Assembly: GCA_964650975.1 (NCBI GenBank) | Contig: CAZYWA010000046.1 | Span: 1 to 24,716, forward strand | Direction: 5' to 3' | Length of the DNA stretch: 24,716 nucleotides | Origin: CAZYWA01 sp964650975 [NCBI: uncultured bacterium] | GTDB lineage: Bacteria; JADJOY01 | Shown here: in pieces, positions 1 to 8,384 of the stretch | Layout of the letters: each line of letters starts with the position of its first letter | How positions within the stretch are numbered: position 1 is the stretch's first letter | Made by a program: the position numbers and the translations under genes | The notes under the pieces: model-generated | Told to the model about the DNA's origin: nothing | The model's input: only the letters and a program-made list of their open reading frames with translations | Databases searched by the model: none

Positions 1-126
1 GACGAGACCTTCAGCCACGCGACGCTGATCACGTTGCTCGCCGCGCGCGGCGTGCCTTTCGCGCGCACCACCAAGCTCGGCGAGCCCGAGCCCGCCTTCG
101 TCGACGCGCTCCGTCGCGCGCCGTGA
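1..126 (+). CDS. C-terminal end of an unidentified protein (partial)
   Basis: The first frame is open from the window edge to a TGA at 124-126 and gives the last 41 residues of a protein that starts outside the window. The tail begins DETFSHATLITLLAARG and ends LRRAP. I do not recognise a family from so short a piece, and no catalytic motif is visible. It ends 4 nt before the stop codon of the converging FHA gene, a spacing typical of two adjacent real genes, and its codons are strongly GC-rich at third positions like its neighbours. Being called a gene at all rests on this frame and context. Confidence 0.5.
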   Translation, partial: DETFSHATLITLLAARGVPFARTTKLGEPEPAFVDALRRAP

Positions 127-130
127 TCCG

Positions 131-592
131 TCAGCCAGGTCTTCTGCGGCGCGAGGTCGACGAGCTCGATCGGCGCGGGGCCGGCTCCTCCGCTGGGCGC
201 GATTCGGACTCGGTTGGCTTGGCGGCGGCGCGGAACTTGAGCACCGAGCTGCCGAGCACCACCACGTCGCCGTCGTCGAGCATGCGGTCGGTCACCTTCT
301 CGCCGTTCACGAAGGTGCCGTTCCTGCTCTCGAGGTCGCGGATCCGGAACTTCCCGGTTCCGGCGGGCTCGATCATCGCGTGCAGCGTCGAGACGTTGCG
401 GTCGCCGATCACGAGGCCGTTGTTCTCGCCGCGCCCCACCTGGAGCGCGCCGTGGATCGCGATCAGCTCGCCCTTCCCAGGCCCCTCGAGCACGTGCAGC
501 GCGGCGCTCACACCCTCGGGGAGCACGAGGTCGGCGGCCGTTTCGCCCAGCGGGCGCACGGAGACTCCGACCAGTGTCTTCTCGTCATCCAC
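131..592 (-). CDS. FHA-domain protein
   Basis: A 153-residue protein with one forkhead-associated domain at about residues 45-120. The phosphothreonine-binding signature is visible: G53-R54 in VGRG, S68 with H71 (STLH), and N91-G92-T93 followed by N96-G97 (SRNGTFVNG). FHA domains bind phosphothreonine on partner proteins, usually products of Ser/Thr kinases; no kinase gene lies in this window. The last 30 residues are a low-complexity Ser/Arg/Pro tail, probably disordered. There is no signal peptide or membrane segment, so it is probably cytoplasmic. The start is a GTG at 592; a nearby ATG lies in another frame and no good Shine-Dalgarno is visible. It lies 63 nt downstream of the TPR/cyclic-nucleotide gene and probably shares its transcript. 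Confidence 0.88.
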   Translation of the reverse strand: MDDEKTLVGVSVRPLGETAADLVLPEGVSAALHVLEGPGKGELIAIHGALQVGRGENNGLVIGDRNVSTLHAMIEPAGTGKFRIRDLESRNGTFVNGEKVTDRMLDDGDVVVLGSSVLKFRAAAKPTESESRPAEEPAPRRSSSSTSRRRRPG

Positions 593-655
593 GGCGTTCG
601 AGTACTGCGTTGAGCAGGCCGCATCCTACCACCGCGCGGCGAGCCGCTGCACGGC

Positions 656-2041
656 TCACTCGACCAGCGCCGCTTCCATCTCGACGAACCGCTCGATGAG
701 CGTCGCCAGGAACACCCGGTAGATCCGCGCCGCGAACCGGTCGCTCGCGACCACCAGGCGTTCGAACGACGCGCGGTCGAGGGCGAGCGACACCAGCGGA
801 CCCTCGGCGATCACCGAGGCGCTCGCCGGGCGGTCTCGCACCAGCGACAGCTCGCCGAAGTAAGCACCCTCGTCGAGCACCCGGAGCAACCGCTCCTCGA
901 GGTCGCCGTGCCCGTGCACCACGCGCGCCCGGCCGCGCTTGATCACGTAGAGCCGTTGTCCTTCGTCGCCCTCGCGGAGCACCACGCTGCCGGCGGGATG
1001 GCGCACGGTTTCCCAGTGCGGCAGGAACTCGTGCAGGTCACCCGCGGAGAGCTCCGCGAAGAGCGGCACGCGGCGCAGGAACTCGACATCGGCCTCGATG
1101 CCCACGACGCCCAGCGGGCCGACGGGCGTCGCCGCGAGGTCGCTCTCGCGCTGGTCGAGCTCGCTCAGCGCGTCGAGCTCGCGCCGATCGAGGGTCGCAG
1201 GCGAGAGCGGCGCCGCGAGCAGCTCGGCGACGTCTCGAAAACCGGGGCTCACCTCGTCGAGGTCGCGCAACAGCCGCGCGGCCTCGTCGCCGCGATCGGT
1301 CTCGCGCAGCAGCGTCGCGAGCCGGTACTGGATCTCCACGGTGTCCTGCCGCAGCCCGTGCGCCTGCAGCGCGCTGCGGTAGCACTGCGTCGCCATGACG
1401 TGCTGGCGCGCCGCGGAGAGCACCTTGCCGAGCAGCAGCGTCGCCTTCAGGTATTCGGGCTCGTGCGGCGCCACCCGCGACAGCATCTCGGCGGCCTTCG
1501 GCCATTTCGCGAGCTTCTCGTAGAGCTCGCCGGCGGCGTAGAAGCGTCCCGCGCGCTCGTAGCTCTGCGCAGCCTTCAAGAACCGGCGTGCTTGCGCGTA
1601 GAGCTCGGCCGCGCGCTCGAACTCGAGATCCCGTTCCAGCACCTGCGCCGCGCGCTCCAGCTCGCCGGCGCGCAGGAACGCGGCCGCGGCGCGATCCATG
1701 TGTCCCGCGCGCTCGAAGAAATCGCCGGCGCGGGCGTGGTCGCCGGCGCGCTCGCAGCAGCGCGCGGCGCGCGTGTAGTCGCGCGCCTCGACGAACATCT
1801 GCACCAGGTTGGCGCGCGAGATCGCCGAGGCGTCGGCGATCTCCTCGACCAGCTCGTCGCCGACCTCGCCGCTCACCTGGCTCAGGGTCTTCGCGGCCTC
1901 CAAGACCTGGCCCTGCGCCAGCAGCCGCCGCAGCTGGCCGACCACGCTCCCGCTCAGCACGAACCGGCCTTCGCCGGTGGCCTCGGGAACGAACTCGAAC
2001 TCGATCTCGCCGGCCCACTGCCGATCGCGCCCGCGCGCCAT
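656..2041 (-). CDS. TPR-repeat protein with C-terminal cyclic-nucleotide-binding domain
   Basis: A 461-residue protein. After a short N-terminal segment, residues about 35-260 are a helical repeat array rich in Ala, Glu and Arg with TPR-like units (repeated AGxxxRAxxxFxRAG patterns). Residues about 325-450 form a Crp-type cyclic-nucleotide-binding beta-roll: it starts LRRVPLFAEL, contains GSVVLREGDEGQRLYVI, and has the phosphate-binding cassette FGELSLVRDRPASASV. There is no DNA-binding helix-turn-helix after the roll, so this is a ligand-sensing scaffold rather than a CRP-like transcription factor. No signal peptide is visible. The start is the ATG at 2041, 178 nt downstream of mpl; the intervening sequence holds the structured element at 2115-2191. 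Whether the ligand is cAMP, cGMP or something else cannot be read from the sequence. Confidence 0.9.
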   Translation of the reverse strand: MARGRDRQWAGEIEFEFVPEATGEGRFVLSGSVVGQLRRLLAQGQVLEAAKTLSQVSGEVGDELVEEIADASAISRANLVQMFVEARDYTRAARCCERAGDHARAGDFFERAGHMDRAAAAFLRAGELERAAQVLERDLEFERAAELYAQARRFLKAAQSYERAGRFYAAGELYEKLAKWPKAAEMLSRVAPHEPEYLKATLLLGKVLSAARQHVMATQCYRSALQAHGLRQDTVEIQYRLATLLRETDRGDEAARLLRDLDEVSPGFRDVAELLAAPLSPATLDRRELDALSELDQRESDLAATPVGPLGVVGIEADVEFLRRVPLFAELSAGDLHEFLPHWETVRHPAGSVVLREGDEGQRLYVIKRGRARVVHGHGDLEERLLRVLDEGAYFGELSLVRDRPASASVIAEGPLVSLALDRASFERLVVASDRFAARIYRVFLATLIERFVEMEAALVE

Positions 2042-2114
2042 GGAGTGACTCGTAACAGAGCGAGCGCCGATCGAGCAAGAACCGGCGAGTCTGGCGCCGG
2101 GGTCGAGGCGGCCT

Positions 2115-2191
2115 CGCGCGCGAGGGACCGCGCGCGCTCCAAACTGCGCTCCCGCGATTCCGCTTGGAGGGCCACCGGTCCCTCGGTGGCC
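2115..2191. repeat. Three-hairpin intergenic element, copy A
   Basis: Three hairpins lie end to end without spacers. The first (2115-2136) has an 8-bp stem CGCGCGCG and hexaloop AGGGAC. The second (2137-2169) is closed by CTCCAA with TTGGAG around a 21-nt loop. The third (2170-2191) has an 8-bp stem GGCCACCG and hexaloop GTCCCT. The two hexaloops are perfectly complementary, so they could kiss; alternatively CGAGGGACCG (2121-2130) can pair with CGGTCCCTCG (2176-2185) to give one long hairpin. The element reads almost the same on both strands. It lies between mpl and the TPR gene, 28 nt after the mpl stop codon. A second copy with different stems but the same loops is at 21541-21616. It could be a structured RNA or a REPIN/MITE-like DNA repeat. 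Confidence 0.7.
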
Positions 2192-2219
2192 AGCGTTCGA
2201 CCTCCCTCCCGGCGATCGA

Positions 2220-3659
2220 TCAGCGTGCGGGGCTTGTCTCGCCGAGCGCCGCGAGCAGCTTCTTGTGCAGGCCGCCGAAGCTGCCGCTCGAGAGCACCGT
2301 GATCACGTCGCCACGCCGAGCTTCGGCGGCGATCTCGGCCGCGATCGCGTCGACGCCGCCCGGCGCCGTGGCGTTGGTCCCGGCCGCGTTCACGTCGCGC
2401 ACCATGCGCTCCACGTCGAGACGCTCGCCTTCGGGCACTTTGTGCGGTTCCCAGAGCGGCGCCAGCACCACGCGGTCGGCCGACGCGAACGCCGCGGCGA
2501 AGCTTTCCTGGAAGACCGAGCGCCGGCTCGTGGCGGAGCGCGGCTCGAACACCACCCAGATGCGGCCCTTCGGATAGCGAGCGCGCAGCGCCGCGACCGT
2601 CGCGAGTACCGCCGTGGGGTGATGCGCGAAATCGTCGATGATCGTGACGCCACGCGCCTCCCCGACCACTTCCAGGCGCCGCTTCACACCGCGAAAACTG
2701 GCCAATCCCTCGATCAATCGCTCGGGCGCCACGCGAAACGAGTGGCATGCGGCGAGCGCGAACGCCGCGTTGGTCACGTTGTGTGCACCGGCCAGCGCCA
2801 GGTCGAACGGGCCGATCGTGTCGCCACCCGATTCGTGCGGACGGCGCAGCAGAAAGCGGCTTCCCGCTCCGCTCGGCGCCTCGTCCACGATCCGCCAGTC
2901 GGCGCGCTCACCGCGCCCCACCAACTCGACGCCGGCCGTGGCCGCAGCGGTGAGCCGCGGGGTGTGCGGATCCGCCTCGTGGAGCAAGAGCCGCCCGCCC
3001 TCGGGCACCAGCCGCGCGAACGCCTCGAACGCGCGCAGCACCGACTCGAGATCGGCATAGATGTCGGCGTGATCGAACTCCACGTTGCCGACGATCGCGG
3101 TGCGCGGCCGGTAGTGGAGGAATTTCGGTCCCTTGTCGAAGTACGCGGTGTCGTACTCGTCGCCTTCGATCACGAACGGAGCGCCCGAGCCGAGACGGGC
3201 GCCGCTCGCGAAATTCGCGGGGCTGCCGCCGATCAGGAATCCCGGCGCCAGCCCGGCCGATTCGAGGAGCCACGCGGTGATCGAGGTGGTGGTGGTCTTG
3301 CCGTGGGTTCCCGCGACCACCACCGGGTGGCGCGTCGGCAGGAACAGCTCCTCGAGCGCCGAAGGAAACGACGCGAGCGTCAAGCCGCGCTCCGTGGCGG
3401 CGACGGCTTCCGGATTGGTGCGCGACACCGCGTTGCCGATCACCACCAGATCGACGTCGGCGTCGATGTGGCTCGGGTCGAACTCCTCGCGCACGTCAAT
3501 CCCCGCCGTCGCGAGGATGTCGCTCATCGGCGGATAGAGCGCGTGATCCGAGCCGGTCACCTCGTAGCCCGCCTCGCGCAGCAAGACCGCGAGCGAGCCC
3601 ATGCCCGTGCCACCGATCGCGACCAGGTGGATCTTCTTGACGCGCGCGCGATCGATCAC
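2220..3659 (-). CDS. mpl: UDP-N-acetylmuramate:L-Ala-gamma-D-Glu-meso-DAP ligase
   Basis: Murein-recycling Mur-family ligase of 479 residues. Mpl attaches recovered tripeptide L-Ala-gamma-D-Glu-meso-DAP to UDP-MurNAc in the cytoplasm using ATP. Visible motifs: the Rossmann-like N-terminal IGGTGMGS (about 15-22), the ATP-binding P-loop GTHGKTTTT (117-125), [16 protein letters not shown] typical of Mpl rather than MurC, the metal/substrate region [19 protein letters not shown] and [10 protein letters not shown] near the C-terminus. Length matches the usual 450-480. I chose the GTG at 3659 because it overlaps the TGA of the upstream carboxypeptidase gene as GTGA and leaves the glycine-rich loop in its normal place; the open frame extends further upstream but only as antisense to known genes. 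The neighbour that makes the tripeptide supports the function. Confidence 0.95.
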   Translation of the reverse strand: MIDRARVKKIHLVAIGGTGMGSLAVLLREAGYEVTGSDHALYPPMSDILATAGIDVREEFDPSHIDADVDLVVIGNAVSRTNPEAVAATERGLTLASFPSALEELFLPTRHPVVVAGTHGKTTTTSITAWLLESAGLAPGFLIGGSPANFASGARLGSGAPFVIEGDEYDTAYFDKGPKFLHYRPRTAIVGNVEFDHADIYADLESVLRAFEAFARLVPEGGRLLLHEADPHTPRLTAAATAGVELVGRGERADWRIVDEAPSGAGSRFLLRRPHESGGDTIGPFDLALAGAHNVTNAAFALAACHSFRVAPERLIEGLASFRGVKRRLEVVGEARGVTIIDDFAHHPTAVLATVAALRARYPKGRIWVVFEPRSATSRRSVFQESFAAAFASADRVVLAPLWEPHKVPEGERLDVERMVRDVNAAGTNATAPGGVDAIAAEIAAEARRGDVITVLSSGSFGGLHKKLLAALGETSPAR

Positions 3660-4816
3660 TCGACGACCGGCTCCAGGATTTCGAGTGTGCCCGCGGCCGC
3701 GTCGAGGCGGGCGCGCACGCCGAGCGGCAGCGTGCGGCACGGCACGCCGTGACCCGACTCGAGCCCCATCGCCACCGGGACCCCGAGCGGCTTCAGGCAA
3801 TCGAGCAAGACGTCCACGAGCGTGGTCCCTTCGGGTGCGCGGCAGTCCTTGAGATAACCGATGACGATGCCCGCGACACCCTCGAGCTTTCCGGCCTGAC
3901 GCAGGTGCGTGAGCATGCGGTCGATGCGGAACGCGGGCTCCGCGATGTCCTCGAGGAACAGGATCGCGCCGTGGAAATTCGGCTCGAACGGCGTGCCGAT
4001 CATGGTCACCAGGATGGAGAGGCAGCCACCGAGGACCACGCCCTCCGCGGTGCCCGGAACCAGGGTGGTGAGCGGCTTCGTCTGGAACGGGCCGGGAAAG
4101 CGCTTGCCGGTGAGCGTGTCGAGCATCGAGTCGAGCGACTCCTGGAACTCGTCCTGAGCCAGGTCGACCGCCGCCTGCGGTCCGTGAAAGGTGACGACTC
4201 CGGTGAGACTGGTGATCGCGTTGAGCAGGAACGTGACGTCGCTGTAGCCGACGACGATCTTGGGCGTGGCCACTTCGCCGGGCGATCCCACGTGCTCGAG
4301 CGCTCGCGCCGTTCCGTATCCACCCCGGGCGCAGACGATCGCGCGGATCTCCGGGTCGACCAGGTACGCGCGGAGCTCCGCGGCGCGCCGCTCGTCGCTG
4401 CCCGCGAGGTAGCGCATGCGCTCGCCGATGTCGGGACGGTGAGTCACGTCGAACCCCAGCGCGCGAAGACGGCCGATCCCGCGAGCGAGCGCCTCGGGGT
4501 CGAATGCGCCCGCGGGTGCCGCGACCGCGATCCGATCGTGGGTCCGCAAACGCGCCGGTCGGATCGCGGCGGGGCGCGCCGCGGCTTCCTCCGCATTTGC
4601 CGAACCGGAAGCCGGATCGGAGGGCGGGTCCCCGTATTCGTACTCCTCCGCGATGATGTCGTTGCAGAGATCGATGCACTCGTCGCAGATGTAAACCGTC
4701 GGGCCGGCGATGAGCTTCCGCACCCGGTCCGCGGTCTTGCCGCAAAACGAGCACTCGAGCTGGGAAGCAGCGGCCATCGTCAGGTACTCGACCGAATGCG
4801 TCGACCGCCGAATCAT
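3656..4816 (-). CDS. ClpX-type zinc finger fused to S66 LD-carboxypeptidase
   Basis: A 386-residue two-domain protein. Residues 20-58 are a ClpX N-terminal C4 zinc-binding domain: C22-x2-C25, 18 residues, C44-x2-C47, with the ClpX-like stretches VRKLIAGP and [15 protein letters not shown]. After a linker (about 60-90), residues 92-386 are an LD-carboxypeptidase of peptidase family S66 (LdcA/MccF): RGGYG at 164-168, nucleophile S192 in GYSDVT, E289 in FLED and H356 in GHG complete the Ser-Glu-His triad. LdcA removes the terminal D-Ala from murein tetrapeptide in the cytoplasm, supplying the substrate of Mpl encoded next. No signal peptide is seen. The ATG at 4816 overlaps the upstream stop as ATGA and has GGAG in position; an inner ATG at 4777 would also keep the finger. 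No AAA+ domain is present, so it is not ClpX. Confidence 0.92.
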   Translation of the reverse strand: MIRRSTHSVEYLTMAAASQLECSFCGKTADRVRKLIAGPTVYICDECIDLCNDIIAEEYEYGDPPSDPASGSANAEEAAARPAAIRPARLRTHDRIAVAAPAGAFDPEALARGIGRLRALGFDVTHRPDIGERMRYLAGSDERRAAELRAYLVDPEIRAIVCARGGYGTARALEHVGSPGEVATPKIVVGYSDVTFLLNAITSLTGVVTFHGPQAAVDLAQDEFQESLDSMLDTLTGKRFPGPFQTKPLTTLVPGTAEGVVLGGCLSILVTMIGTPFEPNFHGAILFLEDIAEPAFRIDRMLTHLRQAGKLEGVAGIVIGYLKDCRAPEGTTLVDVLLDCLKPLGVPVAMGLESGHGVPCRTLPLGVRARLDAAAGTLEILEPVVE

Positions 4817-5967
4817 GCGCGCTCCGCCACGGCGGCGTCGACCCACGCGAGCGCGGCTTCGTGGATGCGCGGGCGGAACGCGCGGATCGCGTCGTTGGCG
4901 CGCGTCGGATGGACGCGATTGGTGAGCAGCACCACCACGGCGCCGCGCGCCGGATCGATCCACAGCGAAGTGCCGGTGAAGCCCAGCGCGCCGATCGACT
5001 TGCGCGAGATCGTGGGACCGGCGCTCGACGCCAGCGGCGACGGCGTGTCCCAGCCCAGCCCCCACGTGGTGCCGAGCGGACGGGTCGCGCGCCGCGCGAA
5101 GCGGCGCACCGTGGTGGCGCCGAGCACGCGCGAGCGGCCTTTCCACGCGGCCAGGATCTCGCTCCCGAACCGCGCCACCTCGCTCGCGGTGCCGAAGAGC
5201 CCCGCATGCGGCGCGACGCCGCCCAGCGCCCAGGCGTTCTCGTCGTGGACTTCCCCGGCGAGGAGCCGCCCGCGCCACGGGCACTCCTCGGTGGGCGCGA
5301 TCCGCGGATCGGGAGCCATCTCGGGATAGAGCTCGGTGGCGCTCACTCTTCCCAGCGGGCGGTAATCGAGCTTGCCGAGCCCGAACGGCTCGCGCACCCA
5401 CTCGCGATGGAGCGTGCGCAGCTCGGCGCCCAGCGCGCGCTCGACGACCGCGCCCAGCAACAAGAAGCCCAGATCGCTGTAGCGCGACGCGTGGCCGGGC
5501 GGGTCGAGCGGCCCGGTCGCGAGGATGCGGCCCAGGACCCAGTCCTTCGCGGCTTCGCCGCCCAGCGGCACGCCCGCCTCGACCAGCGCGCGAAAGAACG
5601 GCTCCCATGCGGCGAGCCCGGAGCCGTGCGAGAGCAGGTGGTGCACCGCCACCGAGCCGGTCCACGCGGGAGCGCCGGCCGGCAAGTAGGCCGCGATGGG
5701 ACTCACCAGGTCGAGCGCACCGCACTCGAGCGCGCGCATCGCGAGCGCCGTCGTGGCGATCACCTTGGTGAGCGACGCCAGGTCGTAGCGGGTGTCGGCG
5801 GTGACCCGGGGAGCCTCGGGATCGCGAGCGAGCTGGCCGCTCGCCAGCTCCAGCACGGGCCCGCTCTCGGTCTCGACGCGCAACACGCCACCCGGGAACA
5901 CCCCCTGGTGCACGGCGTTCGCGAGCAGCTCGCGGGCCCGTCGCTCGATCTCGTCGCTGGAAAGCAT
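4813..5967 (-). CDS. Beta-lactamase-fold serine hydrolase (class C/PBP4*-like)
   Basis: A 384-residue member of the beta-lactamase/penicillin-binding-protein-like family (Pfam Beta-lactamase, PF00144). The active-site serine motif is S65-L-T-K68, the second motif is Y163-S-D (the usual YxN position), and the third is GFTGTSLW near residue 335, in place of the KTG-type triad. The fold runs the whole length with LLSHGSGL and the typical GGLF-like [16 protein letters not shown]. No signal peptide is evident, so it may be cytoplasmic or exported in a way I cannot see. Family members act on D-Ala peptides, esters or beta-lactams; the operon position ahead of the LD-carboxypeptidase and mpl favours a cell-wall peptide substrate, which is inference. 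The ATG at 5967 is 53 nt after the GGDEF gene; its stop overlaps the next start by 4 nt. Confidence 0.9.
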   Translation of the reverse strand: MLSSDEIERRARELLANAVHQGVFPGGVLRVETESGPVLELASGQLARDPEAPRVTADTRYDLASLTKVIATTALAMRALECGALDLVSPIAAYLPAGAPAWTGSVAVHHLLSHGSGLAAWEPFFRALVEAGVPLGGEAAKDWVLGRILATGPLDPPGHASRYSDLGFLLLGAVVERALGAELRTLHREWVREPFGLGKLDYRPLGRVSATELYPEMAPDPRIAPTEECPWRGRLLAGEVHDENAWALGGVAPHAGLFGTASEVARFGSEILAAWKGRSRVLGATTVRRFARRATRPLGTTWGLGWDTPSPLASSAGPTISRKSIGALGFTGTSLWIDPARGAVVVLLTNRVHPTRANDAIRAFRPRIHEAALAWVDAAVAERA

Positions 5968-6020
5968 CGGGCCGGCGCCCAGAGGATCGGCGGGCGCGTT
6001 CGGGGGAGCTCGCAGGAGGG

Positions 6021-6527
6021 TCAGGGAGCCGCGAGCGGCGCCGCCAGCTCGCAGCGGTTCCGGCCCTGGCGCTTGGCCCGGTCGACCGCCTGGTCGAGGC
6101 TACGGATCAGGTCGCGCGCGGTCTCGTCCTTGCCGCCGGTGGAGCCGCCCACGCCGGCGCTGATCGTCATGTGCACGCTCCAGGGCGGCGAGCTGAACTC
6201 GCGCTCGCCGACGGTCCGCCGCACGCGCTCCGCGGCGATCCACGCGTGCTCGGTCCGGGTCTCGGGCAGGATCACCACGAACTGGTCGCTCTCGAAGCGG
6301 TAGACGGTGTCGCAGCGCCGGAACGTGCGCAGGAAAAGCTCGCCGATCTCGCGCAGCACGAAGCTACCGAAGAGCCGGTGCGTCTCCTGGTTCACCTGCT
6401 TCAAGCCGTCCACGTCGAGCATCAGCACCGAGAGCGGACGCCCGTAGCGCCGGCCGCGGTGCAGCTCCTCCTCGAGCCGGTCGAACACCAGCGGCTGCGA
6501 GGGGAGGCCCGTCACGTCGTCGATCAC
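6021..6527 (-). CDS. Degenerate GGDEF-domain protein with intact I-site
   Basis: A 168-residue protein consisting of a single GGDEF domain. The N-terminal VTGLPS (5-10) matches the usual LTGLPN start, and [12 protein letters not shown] (35-46) contains the first metal aspartate. At the signature position the sequence is E79-S-D-Q-F83 instead of GGDEF or GGEEF, preceded by RF as usual. The loss of both glycines and the Glu makes diguanylate cyclase activity unlikely. The inhibitory-site motif R70-x-x-D73 is kept, exactly five residues before the signature, so the domain may bind c-di-GMP as a receptor. The GTG at 6527 has GAGGA nine bases upstream and lies 22 nt beyond the dnaK stop codon, consistent with co-transcription. 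No membrane or sensor domain is attached. Confidence 0.88.
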   Translation of the reverse strand: MIDDVTGLPSQPLVFDRLEEELHRGRRYGRPLSVLMLDVDGLKQVNQETHRLFGSFVLREIGELFLRTFRRCDTVYRFESDQFVVILPETRTEHAWIAAERVRRTVGEREFSSPPWSVHMTISAGVGGSTGGKDETARDLIRSLDQAVDRAKRQGRNRCELAAPLAAP

Positions 6528-6549
6528 CGCTGCACGTCCTCGGAACCGG

Positions 6550-8334
6550 TCATCCGCGCAGAGTGTCCAGCAACGCCTGGTGCGCTTCCTGGATCGTGAC
6601 CACGGTCTGGGCGGTGTCGCAGGCGCGCTGCAGGTCGTCGAGAGCCATGCGGATCCGCTGGCGGTGCGGCTCCTCGAGCCCCTCGGTCTCGCGCATCACG
6701 CGCTGTGCCTGGTAGATCGTCTGGATGGCGGCGTTGCGGCGCGCCTGGAGCGCGCGGAACTGCTCGTCGCGCTCGCGCTCCGCCTCCGCCTTGGCGATCA
6801 TGCGGTCGAGCTCGCCCGCCGAGAGACCGCCGCGCGCCGACACCCTCACCGAGCGCGCGCGCTGGGTCATCTGGTCCTTCGCCTCGATGTGCAGGATGCC
6901 TTCGGTGTCCATCGAGAACGCGATCTCGAGCTGCGCGCGGCCGCGCGGCGCGGGCGCGATCCCCACCAGGTCGAGCACGCCGAGCAGCAGGTTGTCACTC
7001 GCGCGCTGGCGCTCGCCCTGGTACACGTTCACGCGGATCATCATCTGGTTGTCCGCGGTGGTGGTGAAGGTCTTGGTGGCGCGGGTGGGGATGGGCGTGT
7101 TGCGAGGGATGAGCGGCGTCATGAGGCCGCCCGCGGTCTCGACGCCGAGGGACAGCGGGCACACGTCGGCGACCACGTGGTCGAGGACGTCGGTCTCGGA
7201 GAGGCTGCCCATGAGGGCGGCGCCCATCGCGACCGCCTCGTCCGGCTCGACGCCGCGCGTCGGCTCGCGGCCGAAAAAATTCGCCACCGCGCGCTTCACC
7301 ACCGGCGCGCGCGTCTGGCCGCCGACCAGCAGCACCTCGTCCACCTCGCGCGGCTCGTAGCCGGCGTCCTTGAGCACCGAGGAGCAGACCTCGAGCGTGC
7401 GATCGACCAGCGGACGCATGAGCTGCTCGAGCTCGGAGCGGAAGAGCTCGGTCTCGAGGTGGACCGGGCCCTGCGGACCGGTGCCGATGAACGGCAGCGT
7501 CACTCGCGTGGCCTCGACGTTCGAGAGCGCCTTCTTCGCTTCCTCGGCCGCGGTGAGCACCCGCTGGCGGGTGGCGGGGTCGTCGCCGAGCTTGAAGCCG
7601 TGGGTCTTCTCGAAGCGCTCGCCCAAGAGACCGGCCAGAAGTGCGTCGATGTCGTCGCCGCCCAGCCGGTGGGCGCCGCCGGTGGCGCGCACCTGGAACG
7701 CGAGCGCCCCCTGCTGGCTCGAGAGCACGGTGATGTCGAAGGTGCCGGCGCCCAGGTCGTAGACCGCGAACACGCCGACCTTGCGGCGTGAGTAGCCGTA
7801 GGCGAGCGCCGCGGCGGTCGGCTCGTTGACCAGCCGCACCACTTCCAGGCCCGCGATCTGTGCCGCCGTGCGGGTGGCGGTTCGCTGCAGGTCGTTGTAG
7901 TTGGCGGGGACCGTGATCACCGCCTGCTTCACTTCCTCGCCCAGCACGCCCTCGGCGTCGGAGCGCAGCTTCTCGAGCACCATCGCGAGCAGCTGCTCGG
8001 TGGCCCACGCCTCGCTCGCGTCGCCGACCCGCACGTCGCCGTTCTCGGCGCGCAGCGTGGGATAAGGCAGGATCTTGATCAGCTCCTGGACCTCGTCCTC
8101 GTCCCAGCGACGTCCCAGGAGCCGCTTCACCGAATGGAAGGTGCGCGTCGGGTTGAGCACCGCCTGGCGCTTGGCGGTGATGCCGACGATCCGCCCGCCG
8201 GTCCTGGTGAACGACACCACCGACGGGGTGAGCCGGTCGCCTTCCGAGTTGCTGACGACCTTCGCCTCGCCGTTCTCCATCACGGCGACGCACGAGTTGC
8301 TCGTGCCGAGGTCGATTCCGATGATGCGAGACAT
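6550..8334 (-). CDS. dnaK: Hsp70/DnaK-family chaperone (paralogue-like)
   Basis: A 594-residue Hsp70. The nucleotide-binding domain shows IGIDLGTSNSC (5-15), catalytic K70 in the HSVKRLLGR segment, VPANYNDLQR (142-151), NEPTAAALAYG (170-180) and LLVGGQTRAP. The phosphate-binding motif is DLGAGTFD (193-200), with Ala196 where housekeeping DnaK has Gly. The substrate-binding part follows from about residue 390 (LSLGVETAGG) with NTPIPT and a beta-sandwich NVYQGER. The lid is shortened and there is no acidic disordered C-terminal tail, so the protein is about 40 residues shorter than E. coli DnaK. No grpE or dnaJ is nearby. It heads the block leading to GGDEF and murein-recycling genes. A specialised second DnaK is likelier than the main chaperone, but the window cannot show whether another copy exists. 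Confidence 0.92.
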   Translation of the reverse strand: MSRIIGIDLGTSNSCVAVMENGEAKVVSNSEGDRLTPSVVSFTRTGGRIVGITAKRQAVLNPTRTFHSVKRLLGRRWDEDEVQELIKILPYPTLRAENGDVRVGDASEAWATEQLLAMVLEKLRSDAEGVLGEEVKQAVITVPANYNDLQRTATRTAAQIAGLEVVRLVNEPTAAALAYGYSRRKVGVFAVYDLGAGTFDITVLSSQQGALAFQVRATGGAHRLGGDDIDALLAGLLGERFEKTHGFKLGDDPATRQRVLTAAEEAKKALSNVEATRVTLPFIGTGPQGPVHLETELFRSELEQLMRPLVDRTLEVCSSVLKDAGYEPREVDEVLLVGGQTRAPVVKRAVANFFGREPTRGVEPDEAVAMGAALMGSLSETDVLDHVVADVCPLSLGVETAGGLMTPLIPRNTPIPTRATKTFTTTADNQMMIRVNVYQGERQRASDNLLLGVLDLVGIAPAPRGRAQLEIAFSMDTEGILHIEAKDQMTQRARSVRVSARGGLSAGELDRMIAKAEAERERDEQFRALQARRNAAIQTIYQAQRVMRETEGLEEPHRQRIRMALDDLQRACDTAQTVVTIQEAHQALLDTLRG

Positions 8335-8384
8335 ATCGAGGGCGCGGAAGTTTTAGTACGGTTCCACTCGGATACACAATGTTG

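Noticed and set aside
908-3752. Long plus-strand open frames opposite the TPR and mpl genes
   Set aside because: They are antisense to well-supported genes, have arginine/histidine-rich composition typical of GC-rich shadow frames, and show no family motif.
4547-4816. Zinc finger as a separate small gene or a truncated clpX
   Set aside because: The same frame runs through the linker into the S66 domain without a stop or ribosome site, and no AAA+ sequence follows.
8343-8375. dnaK promoter (TTGTGT with CTAAAA) on the minus strand
   Set aside because: The -10 match is poor and no heat-shock sigma-factor pattern is seen; not strong enough to list.
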